A stretch of 42,628 bases of DNA from a virus. Below the pieces are notes generated by a model, which worked only from the letters and a program-made list of their open reading frames with translations, had not been told where the DNA came from and made no database searches. The stretch covers positions 1 through 42,628 of IMG/VR virus record IMGVR_UViG_3300042806_000100; one strand, written 5' to 3'. Below are positions 18,794-27,057 of this stretch, in pieces. Numbering within the stretch: position 1 is the first letter of the stretch; every line of letters starts with the position of its first letter. The position numbers and the translations under genes were made by a program.

Positions 18794-19392
18794 TATGATA
18801 AATAAGCTTTACCGGCTACTGCCTGATTAAAAGATATTTTTAATATATTGTTATCAACATACTCTACTACTCCTTGTATATCATTACCTAAAAGATCTTC
18901 TGTAAAGACATTAGGTTTCATTCCCATTTTATGTTCTATAATCCAAAGAGTAGATGTAGTTTCTTGCGTATATACGTAAGACATGTTATTATTAATAGTA
19001 ATAGCAGGATTAAGATTAATACGAGTGATACAACCTCCAGCATTTACATCTATAATATTAGCACTATTAGCTCCAGCCACTGAATAGTTAACTGCAACTC
19101 TTTGTGGTCCAATTTGTTCACTACCTATATGATAACCTTCACCACCTCTCAAGTAGACATTATGATCATATTCCACTGGTAACCATGTTTGGAATTGAAT
19201 ATTAGGTGTAGATAAAGCTCCTCCATCATCAAATGCTTGCCAGTCTACAAGTTCTTTTCTTATAGAAGCAAGATCAAAATCTATATCAGGTCTAGCAGTA
19301 TCTATACCATACTTTGTTTTTCTGTACTGTCTAAATACAGTTTCAGCAAAGTTAGTATAATGTTTTACTTTATGTACTAGGTAGTTCTTCAT
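18793..19392 (-). CDS. Small tail protein with shared C-terminal domain
   Basis: A 199-aa protein beginning MKNYLVHKVKHYTNFAETVF. The first half is mixed-charge and includes FQTWLPVEYDHNVYLRGGEG. The C-terminus from about residue 146 (TSTLWIIEHKMGMKPNVF to GKAYLS) is the same end module as in the 175-aa gene. The gene start lies inside the 3' end of the 58-aa zinc-ribbon gene (23-nt overlap in another frame). As the first of the fibre genes it may form the junction between tail tip and fibres; this is an inference from gene order. Confidence 0.62.
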   Translation of the reverse strand: MKNYLVHKVKHYTNFAETVFRQYRKTKYGIDTARPDIDFDLASIRKELVDWQAFDDGGALSTPNIQFQTWLPVEYDHNVYLRGGEGYHIGSEQIGPQRVAVNYSVAGANSANIIDVNAGGCITRINLNPAITINNNMSYVYTQETTSTLWIIEHKMGMKPNVFTEDLLGNDIQGVVEYVDNNILKISFNQAVAGKAYLS

Positions 19393-19546
19393 TAGTATTA
19401 TTGTTTATTATAGCATTTTTATTAGCTATAATGATCTGTTGTTCGTAAGAGTTAATACATGATGCACAAACTCTAGTTCCATTTGATGCTGTTCTTTCTT
19501 GGCAACCACAAGTTATAGCGTTACCACAATTTGGACAAGTACTCAT
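19370..19546 (-). CDS. 58-aa zinc-ribbon protein
   Basis: A short gene reading MSTCPNCGNAITCGCQERTA, then ASNGTRVCASC, with ATG at 19544-19546 and TAA at 19370-19372. Six cysteines in CPNC, CGC and CASC arrangements (4, 7, 13, 15, 27, 30) make a likely zinc ribbon. From memory, a tiny 'MSTCPNCG...CGCQ..ASNG' protein occurs at this position in crAss-like phage genomes. The last 23 nt overlap the start of the 199-aa gene in another frame. Its role is unknown; zinc-stabilised adaptor is one possibility. Confidence 0.75.
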   Translation of the reverse strand: MSTCPNCGNAITCGCQERTASNGTRVCASCINSYEQQIIIANKNAIINNNTNEELPST

Positions 19547-19569
19547 ATATGTTGGTTTTAATTACAAAA

Positions 19570-20124
19570 TTAGGTATAACAAGCCATACTTGTTGTAATT
19601 CTATCTAATCTTTTTTTAGCATAAGCAAATAATTCCATACCTGCTTCAGGCTCATGTGCATACTCCACTTTTCCTTTAGCAGCATCAATAAAACTTTTAA
19701 TAAGTCTTAACTCTGCTAATCTAGCTTTGATATCTGGATCAGGTTCACAACCTGACATTTCTAAAGCTCCCAATAAGTTATAATATTGATTTACGGTTTG
19801 AGTAGTTCTTAAATGATTGTATTCTATAAACACAGCTGTGTTAGGAGAAATAGAATAATTAATTACATAAATACCGTCAGGGATATTTTGAGAAGTTTCA
19901 GCACAACCTGTACGTTGTAGTCCTAAACTACAAGCGTTAAGAACCAGATTAAAATTAGGTAAAACTTCAATTGCTACAGGAAGGTTAAAACCAGGAGACG
20001 TGATACGTAAATTACCACAGTCTATGTTAACACCTTCAGCATAAATGCTAGTATCAAATAAACGTAAAACCTTAATATTGTTAGATTCTGGTAGCTCTAA
20101 ACTTAACTGATGTTTGCTAGCCAT
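19570..20124 (-). CDS. crAss-like structural protein (tail ring/hub type)
   Basis: A 184-aa protein. It contains LELPESNNIKVLRLFDTSIY, NFNLVLNACSLGLQRTGC, IPDGIYVINYSISPN, VFIEYNHLRTTQTVNQYYN and a C-terminal helix (AAKGKVEYAHEP then ELFAYAKKRLDRI). I recall this pattern as a conserved structural protein of crAss-like phages, encoded between the ring proteins and the fibres. The exact virion position is not something I can prove here. It follows a strong terminator, and its ATG at 20124 has an A/T-rich leader, so it may have its own promoter within 20125-20205. Confidence 0.62.
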   Translation of the reverse strand: MASKHQLSLELPESNNIKVLRLFDTSIYAEGVNIDCGNLRITSPGFNLPVAIEVLPNFNLVLNACSLGLQRTGCAETSQNIPDGIYVINYSISPNTAVFIEYNHLRTTQTVNQYYNLLGALEMSGCEPDPDIKARLAELRLIKSFIDAAKGKVEYAHEPEAGMELFAYAKKRLDRITTSMACYT

Positions 20125-20208
20125 ATGGGGTAAACTTTAAAAATTTAGTATAGAAATAGAGTTAGTCTACATAAATAATATAAACATTTTCTCGGACTTT
20201 TCCAAAAC
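20125..20208 (-). promoter_or_regulatory. Leader between terminator and 184-aa gene
   Basis: Very A/T-rich spacer downstream (in the transcription sense) of the terminator after the 453-aa gene. If the terminator is efficient, a promoter for the tail-fibre block must lie here or transcription must read through. I see no convincing copy of the Bacteroidota TAnnTTTG box at a proper distance, so this is positional inference only. Confidence 0.25.
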
Positions 20209-20237
20209 AAAAAAGGGAAGGACTTTTGGTCCCTCCC
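20209..20237 (-). terminator. Rho-independent terminator after the 453-aa structural gene
   Basis: On the minus strand GGGAGGGAC (20229-20237) pairs with GTCCTTCCC (20215-20223) over nine base pairs (one G-U) around a CAAAA loop and is followed directly by six U (20209-20214). It lies 22 nt after the stop of the 453-aa gene, which suggests that this gene is at the end of a highly transcribed head/tail segment. Confidence 0.85.
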
Positions 20238-20259
20238 TATTTGTCTATAGATATTATAA

Positions 20260-21621
20260 TTAAACAGTCTCTAAAGATACACCACCACCAGCAGCAGTTA
20301 CAGAACTAATGATAAAGTTAGTAATTGAAGTGGTTGCAGTACCAGCTGGTACGTGAACTACGATCAAATACTGATCATTGTCAAAAGTGCTAGAAGGGTT
20401 GTTAAATCTAGGAACATTGTGTAAAATTAATACCTGATCGTATAAACCAGCCTTATTTACAGTAGCTAAAGCTGGGTCAGCTTCAATCTCACGCATTCTT
20501 AAGCTATCTACACGAGAGCTATCAGGGTATGCGTTTTGTAAATAACGACCATCTAAGATCAAGTCACGTAATACTGTTTCACCTAAACCTGAAGTTTGCT
20601 TAGGAGCTTGAATCTCTGCAGATACAAAACCGTTTACAGCACAAGGATCACCAGACTCTTCTACGAAAGAAGTGTAGATAAACAATGGCTCTAAGTCATA
20701 TTTATCAGTAGGAGTGAAAGTACAAGCACCAAACTTAGTTTCAACGTAAGCAGCAGAAATTGCTAAATGAGAGTCAATAGCAGCAATGTCATTAGCTACA
20801 GTGATTGCAGTGTAAGTATCAGTTGCAATCTCACTATAGATCTTAGCATTACCGTTTGTAGAAGCTACAGCAGCAACAGAAAGAACTACGTTTGCATTAC
20901 CTGAACTAGCTGAATCAGCAGCACCAACAGATACTACGATTGAGTTAGGAGCTAAAGAAGCATGAACTACTTTTTCACCAACTTGGAAAGCAGTACGGTC
21001 AGCATTTGCTACAACAATAGTTGCAGAAGCAGCAGTTGGGTCAATAGCTACAGAAGCTGTAGTTAAATTCCAAACCTTAGCTTGAACAAATTCTTTTAAC
21101 AAAAGAGACTCGTTAATTTGGTCTTTCCACTTAAGTAAAACTACGTTTTGGTCTACTGTGTTAGCAGTACCAGCTACAGTTGAACAACCTGTGAATCCAT
21201 CTAAAGTGTCATAAAGGTTACGGCTTACGAAACGTAAAGCAGGAGAACCTTTAACATCTAGACGTAAACGGTAAGTAGTGTCACTGTAAATTGTAGCTGC
21301 AGAAGGATCTACAGATACGATTTGATTCTGAGCAGCGTCAGAAGTCACTTTAATTACACGGCTTACATACTTAGGGTTAATCACTTTAGACTTTACAGAC
21401 TCTTTGTAACCACCATGGAAGGGGCCAATTTTGTCAGCAGCAAAGTAACTACCTTGAGCAATGATAAACGGAGCGGCTTGAGCTGTTGAACCTAAAGCTG
21501 CAAAAGACTTGGCATCAAAGAAACCAATTTGTCCAGCAGTTAAGTCAGCAGTTGAACCACTTGAGGCTAGAGTTGTACTAGCAGGCAAGAAGGACTTGCG
21601 GAATGCATTTGGAAAATACAT
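20260..21621 (-). CDS. Abundant-type virion structural protein, unknown
   Basis: A 453-aa protein rich in Ala, Ser, Thr and Val with a start (MYFPNAFRKSFLP, then STADLTAGQIGFFDAKSF) of the 'LTxGQxGxFD' kind seen at the N-terminus of phage tube and other major virion proteins. Codon usage is richer in G/C than in neighbouring genes, as in the capsid gene, and a strong terminator follows; both fit high expression. In a crAss-like podovirus it could be a tail-barrel, head-decoration or other abundant component. In a contractile phage one would think of sheath, but I see no sheath motif and no tube gene behind it. Its ATG at 21621 follows an A/T-rich leader of 42 nt. Confidence 0.6.
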   Translation of the reverse strand: MYFPNAFRKSFLPASTTLASSGSTADLTAGQIGFFDAKSFAALGSTAQAAPFIIAQGSYFAADKIGPFHGGYKESVKSKVINPKYVSRVIKVTSDAAQNQIVSVDPSAATIYSDTTYRLRLDVKGSPALRFVSRNLYDTLDGFTGCSTVAGTANTVDQNVVLLKWKDQINESLLLKEFVQAKVWNLTTASVAIDPTAASATIVVANADRTAFQVGEKVVHASLAPNSIVVSVGAADSASSGNANVVLSVAAVASTNGNAKIYSEIATDTYTAITVANDIAAIDSHLAISAAYVETKFGACTFTPTDKYDLEPLFIYTSFVEESGDPCAVNGFVSAEIQAPKQTSGLGETVLRDLILDGRYLQNAYPDSSRVDSLRMREIEADPALATVNKAGLYDQVLILHNVPRFNNPSSTFDNDQYLIVVHVPAGTATTSITNFIISSVTAAGGGVSLETV

Positions 21622-21663
21622 AGGGCTTTAATTTTTGGGGTTTATAAATAAAAAAAATTGTTT

Positions 21664-22077
21664 TTAACTTAAGAACATTAACTTATACTTGGTTGAAGAA
21701 ATCAGACTTTTCACTTCATCTAGTTGGTTTACAACTTCTGAAAAAGGCATAATCTTCTGTAACTCAACAACTTCTGTATATAGTTCTTTCATGTGAGATA
21801 TTGCTTCCTGTACAGATCCACATTTATATGGACTCACTGCCGGGAAATCTAGAAGCTTCTCACGAGCTCCTTGGTATTGTTCAGCTACAGCATCTACTAA
21901 ATCTGGCATACCATCATAAAACTCATTTAGAGCCTTATGTGCCGAAAAAGATCCAGGTCCTGTCACCTTTAGATGTAACTGATGTAGACTCGTTGTAAGA
22001 GCCTGAGAATTAGCAATCATTGCAGCTGTTTCTTTACATGGTCCCATAGGACTAGGTCTTTGTAGTTTCTGCATCAT
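21664..22077 (-). CDS. Dps/ferritin-like four-helix protein
   Basis: A 137-aa protein with a Dps-type core: HLKVTGPGSFSAHKALNEFY followed by DLVDAVAEQYQG. Lined up with E. coli Dps, the ferroxidase-site residues keep their exact spacing: His35 and His47 (Dps His51, His63; 12 apart), Asp62 (Dps Asp78; 15 after the second His) and Glu66 (Dps Glu82). Dps Asp67 is replaced by Asn51. The protein is shorter than bacterial Dps (about 167 aa) and has a short N-terminal extension. Related DUF5856-type proteins occur in large phages. Its stop and the upstream ring-protein gene overlap by one base, so it is part of the virion operon. Iron binding or oxidation, or DNA protection inside the head, is inferred. 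Confidence 0.72.
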   Translation of the reverse strand: MMQKLQRPSPMGPCKETAAMIANSQALTTSLHQLHLKVTGPGSFSAHKALNEFYDGMPDLVDAVAEQYQGAREKLLDFPAVSPYKCGSVQEAISHMKELYTEVVELQKIMPFSEVVNQLDEVKSLISSTKYKLMFLS

Positions 22078-22778
22078 TAGCTATTTCTTTGGGCGTTTTG
22101 TGTATTTCTCTGATACTGAGTCATTGACTCTATATCTCCAGCTAAAACAGCAGCAGTTTCATCTACTAATATTTCAGCTATATCATCTTTAAACTCACAG
22201 TTTTGGTCAGCAGTATATGTATTTCCTGTTGAAGGATTCATACATCTAGCAAACTTTACTTCTATAGGTTTTCTATAATACAAGATTCTAGGTTCAACGA
22301 CATTAAACTCATCGTTAGTATAGATTCTTATTTTGTTTCCTATCACCGTACAAACTGTCTCTGCCCACTCAAAAGAAGGAGATTTAAATCTGTCAGATAG
22401 TATTACATCTATATTAGCTTCTTCTGTTTGGTATATAGAAAGATGTCTTTTAGGACAGCAATCTGTTAAGGCATCAGCAGAAACTCTTACAAAGTGTAGA
22501 TAATCAGCAGGTAAAGGAACAGACTCATAATATAAATCATGCTTTACAAGCTTGATTGAACTATCCATTAACAACATTTGTAAGTCATCAATAGAATTAA
22601 TACTCTGTTCTGGAAGCTCTCTCTTACCGTTATTTCCATGAAGTTGTCTACGAGCCCATTCAATCTGAACTTTGTTAAACGCTTCTTGGATCTGCCAGCA
22701 TTCTAAATTATCATAATCAAGAGAAGCTAATTTATTTAGTCTCTGCTTGATCTTTATTTGTAAGAGATTGTTATTCAT
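22077..22778 (-). CDS. Tail-completion / ring protein (crAss-like, P22 gp4-like)
   Basis: A 233-aa protein starting MNNNLLQIKIKQRLNKLASL, with DNLECWQIQEAFNKVQIEWARRQLHG. I recall this sequence pattern as the conserved tail-stabilisation protein of crAss-like phages, the first ring bound under the portal and functionally like P22 gp4. The rest contains a beta-rich region (YLHFVRVSADALTDCCPKRHL) and ends in a polar tail with QYQRNTQNAQRNS. It lies 6 nt after the 338-aa gene and overlaps the Dps-like gene by one base. Role: joins portal to tail tube and seals packaged DNA. Confidence 0.72.
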   Translation of the reverse strand: MNNNLLQIKIKQRLNKLASLDYDNLECWQIQEAFNKVQIEWARRQLHGNNGKRELPEQSINSIDDLQMLLMDSSIKLVKHDLYYESVPLPADYLHFVRVSADALTDCCPKRHLSIYQTEEANIDVILSDRFKSPSFEWAETVCTVIGNKIRIYTNDEFNVVEPRILYYRKPIEVKFARCMNPSTGNTYTADQNCEFKDDIAEILVDETAAVLAGDIESMTQYQRNTQNAQRNS

Positions 22779-22784
22779 ATATTA

Positions 22785-23801
22785 CTACTGATTCCAATAT
22801 TTTTCTACTTTTCTAGTTAAATCTACTAAGATTTCCTCATTCAAAGGATTCTTAAGATATTCAACTATGTCTGATGGAGTTCTTCCTAGCATAGTGGTTG
22901 ATTCCATATGATAGATAAACCCGTCCGCCTTTGTTGCAATAAACTTATAATAACTACTATCTTTTACAATAGATCTTATTTTCAAAGTTTCCATGTCAAG
23001 ACTAGCTATTTCTAAGAACCTTTCAGCAGTCTTTTTCTTATTCTTATCTACTAAGTCTCCATTGATGTATTTGTCCATGTTATCATAAACAATATCATTA
23101 GGGGTTGACTTCTTATACTGAGCACTATTTGCATCCAACACTTTAGCTATGTATAATAACTTATTAGTATTCTTATCAAATAACTTCTGAAGTTCTGATA
23201 ACGCTTTGTTTCTCAACTTCTTAACCTCTGTATTCAATGAAGCTGTTTCTTCTAATTTATCTAAGTAGAACTTAGGAGGAACTGGCATACGCTTAGCTTC
23301 TTCTAAAGACTTAGCAACTATTGAAAATCCTCCTGCTTCTATAGCATAAAGCTTAATTAGATCATAAGGATCTTTATCAGGCTCTAAATATACAGGTTCA
23401 TTACCACATCTTATCTTAATCTTATCCCAGAAATCACTATTATCTGGTTTAAGTAACTTCACTTTATTCCAAAATTGATCGTCAGTAGGCTCAATAACAT
23501 TAGCTGCTAACTCTCTTTCAAGCTGTGATATGATAGTACGGATACTTTTAATCTTAGCTTCCTGATCTTCCATAGGTAAGTTCTTTACATCAGAAGAAAA
23601 CTCATTAAGACCTGTTAAGTATCTTTTAATACCATTAATCTCTAAACAAGCTAATTGTTCCTCGTGGAACGCTCCGTCAAAAAGACTAAGACCATATTTC
23701 TGTAATCCCATGTTATCAACATTAGAATCAAAATAAGGTCTAATAGCTATACTAGATCTTTTGTTTTGTGGGTACTTTTCCACGATTGTTACACTACTCA
23801 T
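22785..23801 (-). CDS. Unknown virion-module protein
   Basis: A 338-aa charged, largely helical protein between the capsid gene and the ring protein. It opens MSSVTIVEKYPQNKRSSIAI, has LACLEINGIKRYLTGLNEF near residue 50, and ends with TTMLGRTPSDIVEYLKNPLN and LVDLTRKVEKYWNQ. No catalytic motif, membrane segment or signal peptide is visible. Position suggests a head-tail-interface or internal virion (cargo) protein. It begins after a 186-nt structured spacer downstream of the capsid gene, so its expression may be set separately from the capsid protein. Confidence 0.55.
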   Translation of the reverse strand: MSSVTIVEKYPQNKRSSIAIRPYFDSNVDNMGLQKYGLSLFDGAFHEEQLACLEINGIKRYLTGLNEFSSDVKNLPMEDQEAKIKSIRTIISQLERELAANVIEPTDDQFWNKVKLLKPDNSDFWDKIKIRCGNEPVYLEPDKDPYDLIKLYAIEAGGFSIVAKSLEEAKRMPVPPKFYLDKLEETASLNTEVKKLRNKALSELQKLFDKNTNKLLYIAKVLDANSAQYKKSTPNDIVYDNMDKYINGDLVDKNKKKTAERFLEIASLDMETLKIRSIVKDSSYYKFIATKADGFIYHMESTTMLGRTPSDIVEYLKNPLNEEILVDLTRKVEKYWNQ

Positions 23802-23852
23802 GTTTGGTTTTTTGGTTTTTAATATCTGAAGGAAACCTTCTGATCAGTATAG

Positions 23853-23974
23853 AACCTGTTGAAGGTTGCAAGCCTTCTAGTGATCAGCTAGTTGCGTACA
23901 ACAGGTTGGGTTTTCTTAGAATACTATTCTAAGGATGGATAGATACAAGAGCCTGGGAGATTTTACCTCCCAGG
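23853..23974 (-). other. Structured spacer after the capsid gene: three stems, one branched
   Basis: Read on the minus strand from the capsid stop: CCTGGGAG/CTCCCAGG (8 bp, 23952-23974), CTTAGAAT/ATTCTAAG (8 bp, 23915-23933), then a closing stem AACCTGTTG/CAACAGGTT (9 bp, 23853-23861 with 23899-23907) that encloses two small hairpins (CTAG..CTAG and AAGG..CCTT), i.e. a branched fold. None has a good U-run, so these look like mRNA-stabilising or processing elements rather than a clean terminator. Confidence 0.6.
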
Positions 23975-23987
23975 ATTGTAAATATTA

Positions 23988-25607
23988 TTAGAATGATCCG
24001 CCAGTAACTGGGTTTCTCATAACGATCTTCAATACCTTAGTTGGATCTTTAACCCAAATAGCTGGCATTGTTTGTGTCATGAACACACGGTAACCGTTGA
24101 AGTTTCCAGAAGACTGGAATCCTTGTGTACGTCCCATGTAATCCATTGTACCGTTTTGATAGAACCATTTCAATTGATTATCCCAGCTTAACTTCAATAA
24201 GTAAATATTGTCGTTAGTATTCTCTGTGATATCAAAGATAATGAAATTATATGAACTTAATGGGAAACCATCAATAATTGGATTCTCAATATCATTAGTG
24301 TGGATGTTATCAAACGCTGGGTTCAATACAAACTTAACGTTAGCCAAGAAAGGAATAACGTATTGTGTGTAAGCAAAACCAAAGTTTAAGTCCATGCCTT
24401 TACCAGTGATAGCTCCAACTTCTGATGCATTAATAACTAAGCCACTATTTACAGCTTCTCTCTTAATTGCTTCATTTACTAACTTCATACCACCCAAGCC
24501 AGTTTGAACAACTAATTGACGCTTAGGATCTGGACCTTGAAACTCAACCTTACCATTGAAGAAGTTGAAGATTTCAGATTTGAACAAATCTAAGTTGAAA
24601 GAACCTTTGTTGTAAATACGCTTGTAAGAGTTGTCTAACTGCTTCCAAAGACCTACAGACAATCTGATGTCATCTGGACCATCTTGCTTAACTTTACCAC
24701 CTTGACCCCACATTAAGTAAGTCTCAATGTCATTAGCAATCTTAGTCAAATGAGCTGCTTCCATAGCGGTTAAGAATGTACGAGTTAACTGACCAGATTG
24801 GTAAGCTTTCTTTACATAATCTTTACCCATTTTGTTAGCCATGTCTTCCATGTTTGTAACAGAAGGATCAACACTCTTGTCAAAGTTTCTCCATAATTCT
24901 ACTACAGGAACTGTACCATCAGCTTTCATACCACCTTTCATCATTAAGTCAGCTCTAGAGCTTACAGAATAGTGAACGTGAGCTTCAGCACCACCAACGT
25001 AGTTGTAGAATTCACGGAAACCTGCATTGATGTTACCGATGTCAGAGAATCTTTCACCGTACTCACCACGTGCAGAACCTTTACGGAAAACTTTAGTACC
25101 AACCTTTAAATACTTGTTATCCAAGTACTTAGCGTTGTCATTGTTTACCAATTGTACTGTGTAGATAAAACCGTCACCAGCTGGGATGATATCGTCAGCA
25201 GTGATGTACATTTCTACACCATTGTACTTGTCATAAGTGATGATATCACCATGACCAAAAGAACGCTTATTCAATTTAATTTTGAAGGCTTGACCATCAA
25301 CACCTTTTGTAGCATTGTTAGATTCAATATCTTCTGTAATGTAAGGTAGATCCTGCGTTACTGGAATCTGCCATTTGTACTCACCACGAGCGTTATCTAC
25401 AGAGATAACGTTCTTACCACCGAAGCTAGACATCTGGTACAAAGGCATTTCTACTTTTTGTGCCATAGCCCACAAATCTACAGGACCTAAGTCTGTAGGT
25501 TCAGCTGACTTCAGTAAGTTTGAAAGGTGATACGAATCTACGTGTGAACTTGTTTGATAACTGGTATCACGTAGAAATATACCATTGTTCAAAACTGGAG
25601 TTGCCAT
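23988..25607 (-). CDS. Major capsid protein
   Basis: A 539-aa protein in the capsid position, directly downstream of portal and scaffold-like genes. The mixture of beta and helical stretches, the central RGEYGERFSDIGNINAG region and the C-terminal NPVTGGSF fit an HK97-fold capsid protein of the crAss-like type, from memory of that family; length is close to theirs. The gene uses more G/C-ending codons than its neighbours (for example AAC, TTC, AAG), a sign of strong expression. Its leader is A/T-rich without a Shine-Dalgarno site. A complex structured spacer follows. It would form the icosahedral shell. Confidence 0.8.
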   Translation of the reverse strand: MATPVLNNGIFLRDTSYQTSSHVDSYHLSNLLKSAEPTDLGPVDLWAMAQKVEMPLYQMSSFGGKNVISVDNARGEYKWQIPVTQDLPYITEDIESNNATKGVDGQAFKIKLNKRSFGHGDIITYDKYNGVEMYITADDIIPAGDGFIYTVQLVNNDNAKYLDNKYLKVGTKVFRKGSARGEYGERFSDIGNINAGFREFYNYVGGAEAHVHYSVSSRADLMMKGGMKADGTVPVVELWRNFDKSVDPSVTNMEDMANKMGKDYVKKAYQSGQLTRTFLTAMEAAHLTKIANDIETYLMWGQGGKVKQDGPDDIRLSVGLWKQLDNSYKRIYNKGSFNLDLFKSEIFNFFNGKVEFQGPDPKRQLVVQTGLGGMKLVNEAIKREAVNSGLVINASEVGAITGKGMDLNFGFAYTQYVIPFLANVKFVLNPAFDNIHTNDIENPIIDGFPLSSYNFIIFDITENTNDNIYLLKLSWDNQLKWFYQNGTMDYMGRTQGFQSSGNFNGYRVFMTQTMPAIWVKDPTKVLKIVMRNPVTGGSF

Positions 25608-25653
25608 AAGGCTTTTTAATTTTAAGGGTTAGAAATTATAAGAATTTTTTATA

Positions 25654-26946
25654 TTATCTTTTAAAGATGTTAGTAGGTCTGACTAACTTTCTAGATTTAG
25701 GCTCATCTTCCTCTTGATAAGTAGATGTGTTCTTTTTAGATTGTTCAGTCTTTAACTGTCTAACAGTTTGTTCCACTGCTTGATTCTTTCCTTGTTTTAC
25801 CAAGTTCTGACGATATTCATCAGGGTTAGAAAGTAACCAAAGAGCTTCTGCTATTAATGGATAGTTAGGTTCTACAAACTGATACTTCTCTAAAAGATGC
25901 CCCAACTGATTAGTTGGACGACCACTGATAGATGGATATTGAGGTTGAACCAATCCACTATATAATTGAGCTTGTGTCTTTTTATCTAACTTAAGACCAT
26001 TAATTTCTGCCGGTCTTAAAGCTTCAAACACATTCTGCATGTAAGCTTCTGCTGCTTGTTCTTGTTGCTGCTTCTTAGCTTCTTGATCAGCAATCTGAGA
26101 TTTTACAATCTGTTCTTGCATCTGATCCAACTTAGGTTTAAACTGCTTAGCTTTTTTCTCAAGCACTCCTAAGTCTTTCCATGTAGTTAACTCCTCGTCA
26201 ATTTCTTCATCATTACCAAAGCCGGTTGCACTTAAATAAGATCTTACAATACCTTCTTGGTCATTCTCATCTGTAGGATCAAGTTGACGAACTTGTTCTA
26301 CCTGAGCTAAAGCTTGAAATATACCTTTTAAGTCTTGTCCGCCATCCATTACATACTTAGCTGCATATTGCAACTCTTCAGGAAGGGATTCAAAAAACTC
26401 TTTTGGAGTGTTAGCAGCCACCTCAGACTTTAAATTGTCTACGTTAGCTTGCCACAACTCTTCTATGTCTTTTTCTCCAAGTGTACCTAAGTACTCTTCA
26501 AGATCTTGCTTTGTTTCATCATAGTCATCAAAAGCAAACATCTCTTTAGACTCAATACGTTTTTTCAAGAAGCTTACTAAACCAGACTTTTCAGTCTTGG
26601 GTCTTCCACCCTTAGATTTAGTCTCATCATCTTCAACATCTAAGTTGTCTATAAGATGATCAGTTTCTTCTTTACTTACTACTTTAGGAGCTTTACCAGT
26701 TCCTTCCTTCTCGTCGTCCTTTTTATCATCAGAAGAATCATCGTCATCTTCTTTATCTAAAAAACTAAGATCAGGTTTATCTTGACTAAAGATGTTAGGT
26801 TTAATTTCTGTAGGGGCTCCTACAGATCCTTTACTACTACTGTCAGGTACTACGATGCTATCAGCACCGGGTGCTCCTAACCAGCTATCAATGTCAAGAT
26901 CTACTTGTTGCACAGAAGTCTGTACAGTTGTTTGATTGTCAGCCAT
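25654..26946 (-). CDS. Scaffold-like protein between portal and capsid
   Basis: A 430-aa protein with very acidic N-terminal region (about 60-120, runs of D, E and K including KEDDDDSSDDKKDDEKEG), a helical middle with long Q/K/E-rich coiled coil (about 255-305: KQFKPKLDQMQEQIVKSQ...KKQQQEQAAEAYMQ), and a basic C-terminus ending RKLVRPTNIFKR. This charge layout and the place between portal and capsid are typical of phage scaffolding proteins, whose basic tail binds the capsid protein. crAss-like phages carry a comparable gene here. It could alternatively be an internal head protein. Confidence 0.6.
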   Translation of the reverse strand: MADNQTTVQTSVQQVDLDIDSWLGAPGADSIVVPDSSSKGSVGAPTEIKPNIFSQDKPDLSFLDKEDDDDSSDDKKDDEKEGTGKAPKVVSKEETDHLIDNLDVEDDETKSKGGRPKTEKSGLVSFLKKRIESKEMFAFDDYDETKQDLEEYLGTLGEKDIEELWQANVDNLKSEVAANTPKEFFESLPEELQYAAKYVMDGGQDLKGIFQALAQVEQVRQLDPTDENDQEGIVRSYLSATGFGNDEEIDEELTTWKDLGVLEKKAKQFKPKLDQMQEQIVKSQIADQEAKKQQQEQAAEAYMQNVFEALRPAEINGLKLDKKTQAQLYSGLVQPQYPSISGRPTNQLGHLLEKYQFVEPNYPLIAEALWLLSNPDEYRQNLVKQGKNQAVEQTVRQLKTEQSKKNTSTYQEEDEPKSRKLVRPTNIFKR

Positions 26947-27057
26947 ATTTGATTGGTTTTTATGTGTATCTCTACATTAAAAATATACAACTTTAAATCT
27001 TAAAAATTTACTTTATTTATTAAAATTGTATCTAAGGTATGGATAATAGAGCTATAA

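Noticed and set aside
20260-21621. Reading the 453-aa gene as a contractile tail sheath followed by a tube protein
   Set aside because: The next gene matches a crAss-like structural protein, not a tube, and no sheath motif, baseplate or tape-measure gene is present.
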